Of a DNA stretch of 64,000 nt, positions 7,924 to 17,555 are shown piece after piece. The stretch is from Paenibacillus sp. RC67 (lineage in GTDB: Bacteria; Bacillota; Bacilli; Paenibacillales; NBRC-103111). The number at the start of each line of letters is the position of its first letter. Positions within the stretch are counted from its first letter, which is position 1. The DNA lies in assembly GCF_030020805.1 (NCBI RefSeq), contig NZ_CP125098.1:7669501-7733500 (forward strand), read 5' to 3'. The notes under the pieces are model-generated. The model was given only the letters and a program-made list of their open reading frames with translations. It did no database searches and was not told where the DNA came from. Position numbers and translations under genes: made by a program.

Positions 7924-10110
7924 ATGACATCAAAAAAACGTCCTTCCATTATATCGATGCTGCCAAAAAGGCTTCGCCGTAAACTAGCAGACAAGGCGAA
8001 GGCAGAGGCCAGCGCTTCCGCATCGAAACAAAGGACAGAAGGCAATACAGCAAGCGGCTCTGCCGGAAGTGAACGTGCGAGATCTCCAAAGCGGAGGCGC
8101 AGCCGATTCGGACGTATCGCTTTATGGATAAGCGGGCTCATGGTGGTGATTGTTGGCTTCGCCATCTTTGCCGCGGCTCAATGGGTCCACGGACTCGATA
8201 TCAGCAAGCTGGAGAATCCTTTGCCCGAGCCGACACTGATCATGGACCGTAATGGCAAGCCGGCTTCCCAGCTATCCTCCTCCCGTATCGTGCCTGTATC
8301 GCTCGACCAAATTCCGCTCGATTTGCGCAATGCGGTCATTGCGGTGGAGGATCGACGCTTTTATGAGCATTCGGGGATCGATCTCTGGTCCACAGCCCGA
8401 GCTTTGCTGCGCGATTTGAAGTCCGGCGAGATGAAGGAAGGCGGCAGCACGCTGACGCAGCAGCTAGCCAAGAACATGTTCCTCCAGTCGGATAAGACGT
8501 TAAGCCGCAAGCTGAAAGAGGCGGGCTACGCACTCAAAATCAACACGGTTTACAGCAAGGACGAAATATTGGAGCTGTATTTGAACAGCATTTATTTCGG
8601 GGAGGGCCGATGGGGTGTCGAAGGGGCGGCCCAGGAGTATTTTGCCAAGCCCGTACAGGAGCTGAAGCTGGAGGAAGCCGCTCTTCTGGCAGGACTGCCC
8701 AAGGCCCCTACCAGCTATTCCCCGGCTAAAAACATGCAGAAAGCGCTGGAGCGGCGGAATCTGGTGCTATCACTGATGAAGGAGCAGAACTTTATCAGCG
8801 AGGCCGCATATGAGAAGGCCGTCGCTCAACCTATCGTACTGAAGCAGCATAATGAGGAATCACTCAAAGGCAAATATCCTTCCTATGTCGACTATGTCAT
8901 TCAGGAAGCAGCCGATGTATACGGCTTTACGGAGGAGCAAGTGCTGACCAACGGGCTGCGCATATATACGGATCTGGATCCGCAGGTGCAGCAGGCGGCT
9001 CAGGACGTCTATGCAAGCGACGACTTGTTCCCCGAGAGCAAGCCGGATCAGCTCATCCAAAGCGGCGCGGTCATCATCGACCACAAGACAGGTGGTATCC
9101 GGGCGCTTGTCGGGGCTCGGGGCCCGCAGGTATACCGCGGCTTCAACCACGCGACCCAGCTGAAGCGTCAGCCAGGATCGTCCTTCAAGCCGCTGGCGGT
9201 CTATGGTCCGGCGCTGGAGCGAGGCTACACCCCGAGCTCCTCGCTCTACGATGGAGACCTCGACATCGCCGGCTACCGGCCCAAGGATTGGGACGGTCAG
9301 ACCCGGGGGCAGGTCACGCTGCGCGAAGCCATTATGCGCTCGTGGAACATCCCAGCCGTCTGGCTGCTGAATGAGATCGGTATCGACGCCGGGATCGATT
9401 TTGCCCGCCGGGCAGGCATTGCCCTCGGACCTGCCGACCGCTCTTTGAGCATCGCCCTCGGCGGCTTGTCCGAGGGCGTGTCGCCCCTGCAGATGGCGCA
9501 GGCCTTCGGCGCCATCGCCAATCTCGGCGTGCGGCAGCAGGCGCACGCCATCGTGAAGGTAACGACCAAGGAGGGCTACCCCTTGGTCGAGGCACAGCCG
9601 CAGCCGGCAACGGTGACGAAGCCGGCTATCGCCTACACCCTGACTTTACTGCTGCAGGATGCAGTAAAGTCAGGGACAGGGCAGGCCGCCGCTCTAGGGC
9701 GGCCCACTGCAGGGAAGACGGGCACGACGCAGCTGCCCGACACCAAGGAATTCGCCGACATCGGGGCCAACGGCATCAAGGACGCGTGGTTCGTCGGCTT
9801 CACGCCTGAGCTGACCGCTGCTGTCTGGCTCGGCTACGACCAGACCGATAAGAACCATTACTTAACCACGGGTGGCGCCGTTCCCGCTGCGCTGTTCAAA
9901 GAGATAATGAGCCGGGCGCTGCGCGATGTACCAGCTTCACCATTCATCGTACCCGATGATTATGTACCGGAGCCCGAACCAAAAAGCACATGGCTCCAAT
10001 CCATTCAAGAAAAGCTCGGCATAGGTAACCCTGCTTCCATACCAGATCCTAAGAACAAAGACAATGAACATGGCAAATCCAAGGGCAAAGGGAAGCCCAA
10101 AGAGCATTAA
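7924..10110 (+). CDS. Class A penicillin-binding protein (PBP1A family)
   Basis: Bifunctional peptidoglycan synthase of 728 aa, anchored in the membrane with its enzyme domains outside. A basic cytoplasmic head with an Ala/Ser-rich segment (1-60) precedes one membrane helix (about 62-85). The glycosyltransferase domain follows with EDRRFYEHSG (near 141, catalytic Glu) and GGSTLTQQLAKN (near 172). The transpeptidase domain has SSFK (near 419, catalytic Ser), SWN (near 472) and KTGTT (near 597). The tail after about 700 is Lys/Gly-rich. All active-site motifs are intact. Part of the gene (about 9.1-9.9 kb) is more GC-rich than its neighbours. Confidence 0.93.
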   Translation: MTSKKRPSIISMLPKRLRRKLADKAKAEASASASKQRTEGNTASGSAGSERARSPKRRRSRFGRIALWISGLMVVIVGFAIFAAAQWVHGLDISKLENPLPEPTLIMDRNGKPASQLSSSRIVPVSLDQIPLDLRNAVIAVEDRRFYEHSGIDLWSTARALLRDLKSGEMKEGGSTLTQQLAKNMFLQSDKTLSRKLKEAGYALKINTVYSKDEILELYLNSIYFGEGRWGVEGAAQEYFAKPVQELKLEEAALLAGLPKAPTSYSPAKNMQKALERRNLVLSLMKEQNFISEAAYEKAVAQPIVLKQHNEESLKGKYPSYVDYVIQEAADVYGFTEEQVLTNGLRIYTDLDPQVQQAAQDVYASDDLFPESKPDQLIQSGAVIIDHKTGGIRALVGARGPQVYRGFNHATQLKRQPGSSFKPLAVYGPALERGYTPSSSLYDGDLDIAGYRPKDWDGQTRGQVTLREAIMRSWNIPAVWLLNEIGIDAGIDFARRAGIALGPADRSLSIALGGLSEGVSPLQMAQAFGAIANLGVRQQAHAIVKVTTKEGYPLVEAQPQPATVTKPAIAYTLTLLLQDAVKSGTGQAAALGRPTAGKTGTTQLPDTKEFADIGANGIKDAWFVGFTPELTAAVWLGYDQTDKNHYLTTGGAVPAALFKEIMSRALRDVPASPFIVPDDYVPEPEPKSTWLQSIQEKLGIGNPASIPDPKNKDNEHGKSKGKGKPKEH

Positions 10111-10118
10111 CCCAAGCT

Positions 10119-10203
10119 AAAATAACCCCACAAAGTGGAGCCTTTAGCTTCGAAGTGAATTCAGGTACTTTGCAGGGAACCCCGAAACTTTATAAATTGT
10201 TGA
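10119..10203 (+). repeat. Intergenic repeat family B, copy 1
   Basis: Begins AAAATAACCCCACAAAG and ends near TTATAAATTGTTG; a clearly related copy lies at 20208-20287 in the same orientation. Internal CCCCACAAAG and CTTTGCAGGG can pair. It sits directly after the PBP stop codon and before a terminator. Confidence 0.6.
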
Positions 10204-10263
10204 AAAAAACCCCGCTTACTCGCCTCACCTAACGGTGAAGCGAAAATAAGCGGGGTTTTGTTT
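10203..10263. terminator. Bidirectional terminator
   Basis: A7 followed by CCCCGCTTA (10210-10218), an inner weak stem, TAAGCGGGG (10247-10255) and TTTTG. It separates the PBP gene (plus) from the lysine-tailed protein gene (minus). Confidence 0.88.
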
Positions 10264-10282
10264 GGTTGTTTAACAACTTTCC

Positions 10283-11338
10283 TTAATCATCATTGTTATT
10301 ATCGCTGCGGCCTTTGTCTTGGTGCTTCTCTTTATCTTTTTCTTTTTCTTTTCCTTTGCCGTTGCCGTGATCTTTTTGTTTGTCCTGTTCTTTATCCTTC
10401 TCATAGCCCTTAACCTTGGCTTCTTGAGGGCGGGCAACGCTCGCCGATTTTTCCGGCCATTTTACATCCAGCTTCCATTCGGGGGATGTGTTTTTAAGCT
10501 GAAACTCCGAAGCAATTTTTTGCTTCAGCGAGGCTTCGAACGCTTTGGAATCGGAAGGAAGTCCCTTTACCAGCTGTTGAATAAACGAGTCGGCTTCGGC
10601 ACCATCCAAATGGATGATAGAGCGATCCTTCGATTGCAGGAAAATTTCACTTTTTCCTTTCTCCTTCGAATCCTCCTTACCCGGTTCCTGCTTAACCCTA
10701 AGCTCAAACTCACGGCTTTTCCATTCAAGGTCCAGCTTCTCCCACACCTTGGATGGGGGTGCCGATCCGCCAGCTCCTGAAGTAACGTTACCCGGAGTAG
10801 GCTTCGGGCTTCCAGAAGTCGAAGAAGACGATCCCGATAGGCCAGGCGTGGCAGCAGGCGGAGTAACCGTGGCTGCAGTCTCAGGCGTTGTCGGAGATGG
10901 CGTGCCTGCCTCGTTACCGGTTCCCGTACTGCCACTAGCTCCTAGTCCTGTAGAATTCGTTGAGTCCCCTTCAGCAGCCGACCCTTTCGATTCTTGACCC
11001 GATTGTGAAGCTTCCTGAGCGCTCGTCGCTTTAATATAAGCCGCTTGATCCTTACTGTTCAAAATCATATCTACGGAATCGCCAGGCTTCATATCCGTCA
11101 AAGCCGATTTTTGCATGTTACGGTATACCCAGACCGTTGCAGACACCGGGTAAGACGCTTCCTGTCCGCTGACATTCATAACAAGCTGTTTGCCTCCGTC
11201 ATCCAGACGAACGAACTGCCCCTTCGTTTCCTTTGATATTTCAGCCGATACCGGTCGGTCAGCCAGTCCGAACGCGCCATACGAAACTAAACCAACACAT
11301 AAACAACCGATGATAAGCCATATGAGTCTTTTTCTCAT
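10283..11338 (-). CDS. Secreted protein with low-complexity linker and charged tail
   Basis: A 351-aa protein with an N-terminal signal peptide (about 1-32, cleavage likely after PVSA). A small folded part of about 75 aa follows (QFVRLDDGGKQLVMNVSG, VWVYRN, PGDSVDMILN), then a Ser/Thr/Pro/Gly-rich linker (about 107-195), a second folded part (about 198-300) and a highly charged Lys/Glu/Asp tail with GKGKEKEKDKEK. The first part resembles small beta-barrel domains seen in secreted Paenibacillus proteins, but I cannot name it. The tail resembles that of the convergent PBP next door. A role at the cell wall is inference from secretion and position. Confidence 0.75.
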   Translation of the reverse strand: MRKRLIWLIIGCLCVGLVSYGAFGLADRPVSAEISKETKGQFVRLDDGGKQLVMNVSGQEASYPVSATVWVYRNMQKSALTDMKPGDSVDMILNSKDQAAYIKATSAQEASQSGQESKGSAAEGDSTNSTGLGASGSTGTGNEAGTPSPTTPETAATVTPPAATPGLSGSSSSTSGSPKPTPGNVTSGAGGSAPPSKVWEKLDLEWKSREFELRVKQEPGKEDSKEKGKSEIFLQSKDRSIIHLDGAEADSFIQQLVKGLPSDSKAFEASLKQKIASEFQLKNTSPEWKLDVKWPEKSASVARPQEAKVKGYEKDKEQDKQKDHGNGKGKEKEKDKEKHQDKGRSDNNNDD

Positions 11339-11435
11339 TGTCCCCTCCTATAAGTCATGTCTTATTCAGTCCTTTATAGGATTCGTAACACGCTTATATT
11401 TTGGGGGAATTACCAGACTTATGGTTCAAACGAAG

Positions 11436-11981
11436 TTATGTCACCGCATCCCACCTAGTATCCGCAGCTTGAAGCCGAGGGTGCAACTCTGCCGAACTGA
11501 CTCCGCCGGAAGGCATGTCGATCCACAACCGTACCTTTTTAATCCAGGCTTCAAACGAATCAAATGCCGCCAGCTTATTTGCCGTCTCCAGTGTGACCCA
11601 TACAAAATGAGGGGCAGCGTACTTTTCGGCCAAATAACGAAAGGCTGTGTCCATTGGCGTATATTTTTTGCGTTTGCCTTCAAAACGGTCCACTGTCACG
11701 TCCACTCTTGTTTCGATCTGCTCCAGCTTGGCCTCCAGTTCATCCGTCCGTCGGTAATAAGGGGCGGCTTCCCGTTCCCCCATACGCCGCAGCGTTTCCT
11801 CATGCAGAGGGTAGAACACAAGCTTGGCTATCGTCTTGTCCTCCGCCATGTGAACCAGCGCAGCCAGTTGCTGTTCATCGAAACGCTCAAAACTATCATA
11901 GACCCATACCGAGCCGCGCTTTCCCTTACGTTCATCCTCCGGCACATAGCCGTATGGAACTTTGCTTACTTGTTTCGCCAC
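11436..11981 (-). CDS. Hypothetical protein
   Basis: A cytoplasmic protein of about 181 aa. I choose GTG at 11981 because GGGGGGA (11988-11994) lies six bases before it; ATG 11996 would overlap that ribosome site. Mixed alpha/beta composition with a charged helix (DELEAKLEQIETRVDVTVDR), a run RYLAEKYAAPHFVWVTLETA and an IKKVRLWIDMPSG near the end. No family recognised and no membrane segment. It may be transcribed alone: a 97-bp gap separates it from the secreted-protein gene downstream. Confidence 0.65.
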   Translation of the reverse strand: MAKQVSKVPYGYVPEDERKGKRGSVWVYDSFERFDEQQLAALVHMAEDKTIAKLVFYPLHEETLRRMGEREAAPYYRRTDELEAKLEQIETRVDVTVDRFEGKRKKYTPMDTAFRYLAEKYAAPHFVWVTLETANKLAAFDSFEAWIKKVRLWIDMPSGGVSSAELHPRLQAADTRWDAVT

Positions 11982-12180
11982 ATCATTTCCCCCCATCTAT
12001 TGGAAATAGCTGCTTGTGCCCTTAGTATACCATCCACCACTATAAACATTCCCGCCAAAAAGGAATAATTGTCCTCTTCCCAGGCAAGCTTAAGAAATGC
12101 TTCCGATTTCGCGCCTTCGAGCGCGAGCAGTCCGGGCATACGGAGGAAGCCAAGCATACTATGAAACGGAGAGAAGCTGC

Positions 12181-12339
12181 ATGTCTGAAAACAAAAAACA
12201 TCAAGGCAATTACGAGGGAACCGCCTCCATGAAAGCGGAAAATCAAGATATGGAATTCGTCAACGATACGGTGGAAGGTGCTAAAACGGCTCAAAATTTA
12301 AACGGCGCTATTGCTAAAGAGTCGTCTGAGGAAGAGTAG
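12181..12339 (+). CDS. Small hydrophilic acidic protein
   Basis: A 52-aa protein, MSENKKHQGNYEGT at the start and ending ESSEEE, preceded by GGAGAG at 12168-12173. Highly charged, no hydrophobic segment, Asn/Gly/Glu-rich, reminiscent of small spore- or stress-associated proteins such as those of the DUF4025 type, but the match is only by general appearance. It is monocistronic, with two terminators behind it. Function unknown. Confidence 0.6.
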   Translation: MSENKKHQGNYEGTASMKAENQDMEFVNDTVEGAKTAQNLNGAIAKESSEEE

Positions 12340-12341
12340 AA

Positions 12342-12360
12342 GCCTCTATTGAGGCCTTTT
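12342..12360 (+). terminator. Terminator
   Basis: GCCTC-TATT-GAGGC followed by CTTTTG, immediately after the stop of the 52-aa gene. Confidence 0.6.
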
Positions 12361-12369
12361 GTAAAGAAA

Positions 12370-12416
12370 CAGAGGATATGGCGTTCCCGATAAGGAACCC
12401 AAACCCTCTGTTTTTT
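12370..12416 (+). terminator. Second terminator
   Basis: CAGAGG (12370-12375) pairs with CCTCTG (12405-12410), an inner GTTCC/GGAAC pair sits between, and T6 follows. Confidence 0.7.
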
Positions 12417-12470
12417 ACTTTTGTTAATGGAAAGCCAAAGCCCTGCTCACGGATTTACGCTATCCGAGAT

Positions 12471-13205
12471 CTATTTTTTTATGGCCGATACCAGGAGGAA
12501 CATGGGTCTTCTCAATTCATCCTTCATCTCTGGAATGGAGTTCAATAGATGGGCATCAGGCTCGGGTTCAATAAGCTCTGTTATCTGAAAGCCTGACTTG
12601 ATAAGGCTGTTCACATAGGTAGTAAGCGTCTTATGGTATTTCATTACTTCCTCACCTAAAAAATTGGTTTTGCGAAGGCCTTCGTCAAAGTACCGATCAA
12701 CGGGCCAAAACAGCCGATGACCTTGATCGTCATAATACCAATCCTGGTGCTCGTTGGATGTAAATGCAGGATGCTCCGCCGAGAAAACAAAGGCCCCACC
12801 CTTTGTTAAACAACGATTCACTTTATCGCAGATTCCTTCAAATGATTCTATGTAATGAAATGCCAAAGAGCTAAAAACCACATCAAAGCTATTTGCAGGG
12901 AAATCAATATCTTCAATAGGCATACGCATGTATTCGATGGAGGCTGATTCGGTGTTCTTTTTAGCCTCCTGAAGCATGCGTTCGGAAATATCTACCCCTA
13001 TAACCTGCTTCGCTCCTTGTTCTATTGCGTAACGGCAATGCCAACCGAAGCCGCAGCCTAGATCTAACACTCGCTTATCCTTCAAATCAGGGAGCATTTG
13101 TTGAAAGATATGCCATTCTCCCGCAGCCTTCAGACCTTCGACCGAACGAGGCATTTTACTGTATTGGTTAAAAAAGGTGAGGTCATCGTATTTGTTTTCC
13201 TTCAT
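12471..13205 (-). CDS. Class I SAM-dependent methyltransferase
   Basis: A 244-aa cytoplasmic methyltransferase. Motif I is VLDLGCGFGWHCRYA (about 46-60), followed by VIGVDISERML (motif II) and the post-motif region DVVFSSLAFHYI, which fits the Methyltransf_11/25 group. The C-terminal part includes substrate-cap residues (HPAFTSNEHQDWYYDD). GGGGG precedes the ATG at 13205. The acceptor is unknown; similar proteins are usually annotated only as class I methyltransferases. The neighbouring glycosylase is also on the minus strand, but a 59-bp gap gives no proof of an operon. Confidence 0.85.
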   Translation of the reverse strand: MKENKYDDLTFFNQYSKMPRSVEGLKAAGEWHIFQQMLPDLKDKRVLDLGCGFGWHCRYAIEQGAKQVIGVDISERMLQEAKKNTESASIEYMRMPIEDIDFPANSFDVVFSSLAFHYIESFEGICDKVNRCLTKGGAFVFSAEHPAFTSNEHQDWYYDDQGHRLFWPVDRYFDEGLRKTNFLGEEVMKYHKTLTTYVNSLIKSGFQITELIEPEPDAHLLNSIPEMKDELRRPMFLLVSAIKK

Positions 13206-13264
13206 GCTCTTGCCCCCTTAACTTTTTTATTATTTCACCGGGTATTTGAATGATTCATTCCGTC

Positions 13265-13816
13265 TTATTCTTTCGATTTTGCCCCTAGCTCCTGCCACGA
13301 CAATAGCTTGGCTTCCAACGCCATGGCCCTGGCCGGGCTGGAGGAAGGGAGTGCCGCATACGCGATATTTTCGCCTATCCGAAGAGCTCGAAGCCTCGGC
13401 AGAACCTGCTTCCGGTACAGCTCGCTGGCCGCCTGCCCATTGAAGAAGACGCGACGAACGGCCGGGTATTCGTTGAAAAATGATGCAAAGTCATTCGCCT
13501 CCGGCTTGCGGATATGGGCATCCAGACTTCCTTCCCGCTCGCAGGCCGCCAAGACGTCCCATAAACCGATTCCATGAGACAAGGCAAAAGCAAGCCTGGC
13601 CTCGTATCTGTCACTCGGCATATTCTGAGCTTCTCCCTCACTCGAAGGTCCGCCGAATATAGCATACAGCAGCTTCCAAAAGTGATTGCGCGGGTGTCCG
13701 TAATACTCCTGCTTGCTAAGTGACAGCGCACCAGGCATCGAGCCCAGTACAACCGTCCGGCAGGAAGGATCGATCACGGGCGGCAGCCCCAATAAACGAT
13801 CTTGCTCCATATCCAC
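13265..13816 (-). CDS. DNA-deoxyinosine (hypoxanthine-DNA) glycosylase, UDG family 6
   Basis: Base-excision repair enzyme that removes hypoxanthine (deaminated adenine) from DNA. The protein of about 183 aa shows the family signature LGSMPGALSLSKQEYY followed by GHPRNHFWKLL, then GIGLWDVLAACEREGSLD and a C-terminal LPSSSPARA corresponding to the UDG-superfamily SPSxA motif. I prefer GTG 13816 (AAGGAG nine bases upstream); ATG 13825 directly abuts that ribosome site. Glycosylases of this family lack the polar residue of classic UDG, consistent with inosine specificity. Cytoplasmic, likely monocistronic or co-read with the methyltransferase. Confidence 0.87.
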   Translation of the reverse strand: MDMEQDRLLGLPPVIDPSCRTVVLGSMPGALSLSKQEYYGHPRNHFWKLLYAIFGGPSSEGEAQNMPSDRYEARLAFALSHGIGLWDVLAACEREGSLDAHIRKPEANDFASFFNEYPAVRRVFFNGQAASELYRKQVLPRLRALRIGENIAYAALPSSSPARAMALEAKLLSWQELGAKSKE

Positions 13817-13914
13817 GCAATCCATCTCCTTTTCTACGATATCGTAACCTGATCTATTCTGGCTTCATTCATCTCCAAGCTTCATGTCCCAACGCTTTTT
13901 CCAACCAGCTTGCT

Positions 13915-14808
13915 TCACGCTTCCGCCTGTTTCCCTTTGTTTATTCGTACACTTTGCTTCAAAGGCCAGTTAAGCAGCAAAAGACCTGCTACGAAAATAC
14001 CCGCTCCGCCTATAATATAGACTGTAATAGGATCATGGAAAAATAGATACGACCAGGCTATCGTAAACAGCACTCCACTGTTACTGACGATAACAGCGAC
14101 CGAGAAGCTCACCCTTTTCAATGCCTGAGCGAACCAGTTAAAGCTAAGCCCTGTAATTAGTCCCAAGCCTATCAGGGCTACAATCGCCCATCCAGTAACT
14201 GGACCTGTTGCATGGGCTTGTACCGGCAGAGGCAGCGCCATGAGCAGAGAGCACCAGAAAAAGACAGAGAAATTCATATTCTCCGCATCCATGGATTGAA
14301 TCAGCATTTTCTGGCTCAATACGTGAAAGGTGGTACCTACTGCGGAGAACATGAACAGGATGGTCGTTAAGCCATTGCTTGCGAGCATCTGATGCAGCGG
14401 GAGACCGTTCCAGCTGATCATCAATACCCCGCCGATGCAGAGAGCTGCGGCCATCCACCCGCGAGTTGAGACATGCTCTTTAAAGTAAAAAGCGGACACC
14501 AGCAGCAAAATAACCGTCTGAATCGGACCCACCAATATATTTCCATAAGAGTAGCCAATCGAGAGCGCTAAATTTTCGAAGAAATAGTTGCAGGTCTTGC
14601 CGAGTGCTCCTAGCCATATCCATTTCATATTGCCGCGAAGCTTAATTTTTCCATCCTTCAGCAGCAATAATATTCCTAAAAAGACGATGCCCAATGCAAA
14701 CCGGGCGAATGTGATCGTCGTACTGTCTACCATCCCGGATGCCGTCTTCACCAATATCCCAACAAAGCTCCAGGATAACGTCGCCAAAAAAAGCAGGAAA
14801 TATCCCAC
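13915..14808 (-). CDS. EamA/DMT-family transporter
   Basis: A 297-aa membrane protein with ten predicted helices in two EamA repeats: WSFVGILVKTASG at the start, the second repeat beginning near 150 (TTILFMFSAVGTTFHVLSQK) and the last helix IIGGAGIFVAGLLLLNWPL. Such proteins export amino acids, purines or other small metabolites; the substrate cannot be told from sequence. The start is GTG 14808. No partner gene is evident. Confidence 0.85.
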   Translation of the reverse strand: MGYFLLFLATLSWSFVGILVKTASGMVDSTTITFARFALGIVFLGILLLLKDGKIKLRGNMKWIWLGALGKTCNYFFENLALSIGYSYGNILVGPIQTVILLLVSAFYFKEHVSTRGWMAAALCIGGVLMISWNGLPLHQMLASNGLTTILFMFSAVGTTFHVLSQKMLIQSMDAENMNFSVFFWCSLLMALPLPVQAHATGPVTGWAIVALIGLGLITGLSFNWFAQALKRVSFSVAVIVSNSGVLFTIAWSYLFFHDPITVYIIGGAGIFVAGLLLLNWPLKQSVRINKGKQAEA

Positions 14809-14968
14809 GCTGTCAACACCTCATTCGCAATCTTGACCCGGATTACGAGTCTGTTAAGTGAAGCTCCCATAATACGAAGCTATTGTACCACAGCGATGGA
14901 GCAACGTGACGAAAAATAATGCCTAAAAAAAGCAGATGCTAGTATTTCAGCACCTGCCTTCCTTGAAT

Positions 14969-14993
14969 AAAAAAAGAAACCGCGAGCGGTTTA
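14969..14993 (-). terminator. Terminator of the chemoreceptor gene
   Basis: On the minus strand AAACCG-CTCG-CGGTTT followed by CTTTTTTT. The hairpin begins within the chemoreceptor stop codon. A second hairpin (about 14925-14959, GCAGATGCT/AGCACCTGC) lies just beyond. Confidence 0.6.
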
Positions 14994-16973
14994 AAACTTA
15001 AACCTGCCCACCGTTTCTTGTAACTGCTGCTCAGCGGTACGGAGCGAATCCGATAAAGCTCGAGTTTCTTCCGATTCCCGAAGCTGCTGCTGCGATGCTA
15101 TCGCCACTTGATGAGCGTTCTCCGACGCCGATCCGGCTATTCTCGCCATTTCTTCAATACCCGCAGTTACTTCTTCTGTACCCGCCGTCATTTGCTCGGC
15201 GGCTGCCGACACTTCCTCCATCTCCTCGGAAATGCTGTGAATCATGCTAACCATGTTCACCAGAGCCTCACGTACAACTTCGACTTGATGTATTCCAAGC
15301 TCAACGTCCTTACCACCCTGCTGCATGGCGAGGACCGCAGCTTTCATCGTGGCTTGTATGCCATCGACCATCTCATGAATTTGCCCAGCTGAGGTCTCCG
15401 ATTGGTCCGCTAGCTTTCTGACTTCAGTGGCTACTACGGCGAAGCCCTTGCCCTGCTCTCCCGCTCTGGCCGCCTCGATTGCAGCATTCAATGCAAGAAG
15501 CCCCGTTTGAGATGCGATGCCCGAAATGACATGCGCCATCTCGCCCACGACCTGCATCCCTTCCTCTAGCTTGTGAATGGCCTCCCCAACCTTGAAGGCC
15601 GACTGATTCATCGTACCCATCTGCTCCATCGCCTTATCCGATGATACGCTTCCCTGCTCAGCCTCCTGAACGAGACGTTTTGTCGCCTCTGTTACATGCG
15701 CTGAAGCCTCAGCAATTCGCTGAATACCACCGGCCATCTCTTCCATCGCCTTGGCGCTGTCCTCGGCTCCTGAAGCCTGATTCTCCGCTCCAGCCGCCAT
15801 CTCCTGAACCGTTCGCGAAATATCGGAGGCCATAGCGTTCGATTGAGTTGCGCTGTCTGTCAGCTTGCCCGAAATGTCCCCAATCTGACCCGACATTCCA
15901 TGCACCGTACCAATAATCGTCTGAAGATGAGCAATGAACCGATTGACTTCTTCCGCCAATTGCCCCATCTCATCCCTGCCCTTAACCGGAATCCGGTAGG
16001 TTAGATCCGCTTCATGCGAATTCAGATTAGCCGTCGCACGAAGCACAAAACGAAGCTTACGTGCAACAATAAGACGGGATAACACGAACAGGAGTACAAG
16101 CATGCCTATATACAGCAGACCGAACGCTGCAGCCATAAGCATACGCTGTTTGGCAACCAAGGCATCGGACCCTTCTTTGGATAACGCAACCCGAATACCG
16201 CCCCAATGCTTGCCGGAGATCATAAGCGGGTATGAAATGTTCCAAGTTTCAACAATTTTCCCTTCGAGGTTACGCGGATATTTTTGCAGCAGCGCCTTGG
16301 ATGCGTCTTTGTTTGCGGCGGAGCGATATCCGGTCTCATCATTGAATACGCGATTGCCTCGATACTTTTGACTCAGCAAACCCGCAGCCCCCCAAGAATC
16401 CTTGGAGGCATCACCCTGCAGACTGTACTTGCTGTTATGCGTTGCCGTATACCCGACGAAATCCGCATTGTCTGAATACATCGTAGGGATAGCGAATATG
16501 ACATTCTCATCCGTTAGAAAGCTGTCGATAACCGCCTGCCAACGATCGTCGGTGTAATCATCGAAGTCGCTCGTATATTTAAGCTCATATTGCGCAAGCG
16601 GAACGGAACGGCCATCGAATAGCTGCTGCTTCCGTTCCGCATAATCATTGTCTTTCGAGCGCTTCTGCGCCTCCTGCTTGCTCTCCGGCATAATCGTCAG
16701 CTTGTCATTGAACAACCGGTTCTTCAGCTCCTCGCCAGTCAGGCGTGTACCATTCTTCAGCACAACGCCATTGCGAATGTCGTCCTCGGTGATGCTTTGC
16801 AGCGTCTTGGAGAGTGCAATTGCCAAGCTGTTGCCCTTATCGAGCAGTTGCGCCTCTGCATCCTTATTGATTTCATACCACTCGAAGGCATAGATGCCTC
16901 CCATTAATGCCAATAAGATGATCCCGGTGTACGCCATAAACTTGCCTGTCAAAGAAACGAAACCGTTTGTCAT
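14991..16973 (-). CDS. Methyl-accepting chemotaxis protein
   Basis: A 660-aa transmembrane chemoreceptor. Helix 1 (about 12-30) and helix 2 (about 283-302) bracket an extracellular sensor of about 250 aa that resembles the DUF3365/Tll0287-like haem- or redox-sensing domain type; no CxxCH is present, so haem binding is not claimed. HAMP follows (about 305-360), then the signalling domain with the hairpin-tip sequence [21 protein letters not shown] and flanking methylation helices. It should signal through CheA/CheW, not encoded in this window. Ligand unknown. Confidence 0.92.
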   Translation of the reverse strand: MTNGFVSLTGKFMAYTGIILLALMGGIYAFEWYEINKDAEAQLLDKGNSLAIALSKTLQSITEDDIRNGVVLKNGTRLTGEELKNRLFNDKLTIMPESKQEAQKRSKDNDYAERKQQLFDGRSVPLAQYELKYTSDFDDYTDDRWQAVIDSFLTDENVIFAIPTMYSDNADFVGYTATHNSKYSLQGDASKDSWGAAGLLSQKYRGNRVFNDETGYRSAANKDASKALLQKYPRNLEGKIVETWNISYPLMISGKHWGGIRVALSKEGSDALVAKQRMLMAAAFGLLYIGMLVLLFVLSRLIVARKLRFVLRATANLNSHEADLTYRIPVKGRDEMGQLAEEVNRFIAHLQTIIGTVHGMSGQIGDISGKLTDSATQSNAMASDISRTVQEMAAGAENQASGAEDSAKAMEEMAGGIQRIAEASAHVTEATKRLVQEAEQGSVSSDKAMEQMGTMNQSAFKVGEAIHKLEEGMQVVGEMAHVISGIASQTGLLALNAAIEAARAGEQGKGFAVVATEVRKLADQSETSAGQIHEMVDGIQATMKAAVLAMQQGGKDVELGIHQVEVVREALVNMVSMIHSISEEMEEVSAAAEQMTAGTEEVTAGIEEMARIAGSASENAHQVAIASQQQLRESEETRALSDSLRTAEQQLQETVGRFKF

Positions 16974-17090
16974 AAGATTCCCCCATGTATATGGCTTAAT
17001 TTTCCACTATTATACATGGTTTTATAGGAGCAAAGGCCTATCGAAATGTACAAAATATGACATTTTACGCACAACAAAACGACACTTTTT

Positions 17091-17432
17091 TTAAGTGAAC
17101 CGTCTCCACAATATCATAAGTACCGTGAGGGCTATAATACCTCCCAAAACGATGAAAAAAGCTTTAAGGAACCCTACAACAAAAGACGGCTCCTGCTTAT
17201 CCCGGGGATCCCTTTTCATCCAATCCTGCAGCCATAGCACAGCAACCGTACCCAATGAAAAGCCACAGCTATATCGCAGCAGCTTAAGCACATATTCTCT
17301 CATCGTCAGTAATTCCATTGTCGTAGACGAAGCGCTCACATGAACCGTCACCCGATCGGCGCAAAACAATATCGCCAAAAATAAACCGATAATAAAGCCG
17401 TACAGCCCGCCCTTCACCAGCTTCGTTTCCAT
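17091..17432 (-). CDS. Small membrane protein of unknown function
   Basis: A protein of about 113 aa starting at ATG 17432, eight bases behind AAGGGGGA; a longer frame to 17483 would run through the upstream terminator. Two membrane helices (GGLYGFIIGLFLAILFCAD, and FLKAFFIVLGGIIALTVLMIL near the C-terminus) flank a polar loop, with a third weaker one near 60-75. Family not recognised. It lies just below the terminator of the methyltransferase gene, so it may depend on read-through or its own promoter. Confidence 0.6.
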   Translation of the reverse strand: METKLVKGGLYGFIIGLFLAILFCADRVTVHVSASSTTMELLTMREYVLKLLRYSCGFSLGTVAVLWLQDWMKRDPRDKQEPSFVVGFLKAFFIVLGGIIALTVLMILWRRFT

Positions 17433-17450
17433 TTCTGTTTTCCCCCTTAT

Positions 17451-17494
17451 AAAAAAACAATGAGCCCGTCGCTCATTCGTCATCCGGGCTCATT
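17451..17494 (-). terminator. Terminator of the methyltransferase gene
   Basis: On the minus strand AATGAGCCCG and CGGGCTCATT form a 10-bp stem followed by GTTTTTTT. It stands between the methyltransferase gene (17556-18776) and the small membrane protein gene. Confidence 0.8.
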
Positions 17495-17555
17495 CATTGG
17501 TCGGTTAATAATTCCATTTAGTTGTAAAAACCAATCCGTTTAGCTTGACCACAGC

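Noticed and set aside
10319-10780. Plus-strand frame rich in Phe/Leu opposite the charged tail
   Set aside because: It is the complement of Lys/Glu codon runs in the secreted-protein gene, which gives artificial hydrophobicity.
12136-12161. Sigma-G-like boxes (GCATA and CATACTA) before the 52-aa gene
   Set aside because: The -10 matches well but the spacer is only 14 bp and the start site would fall on the ribosome site, so it is probably chance.
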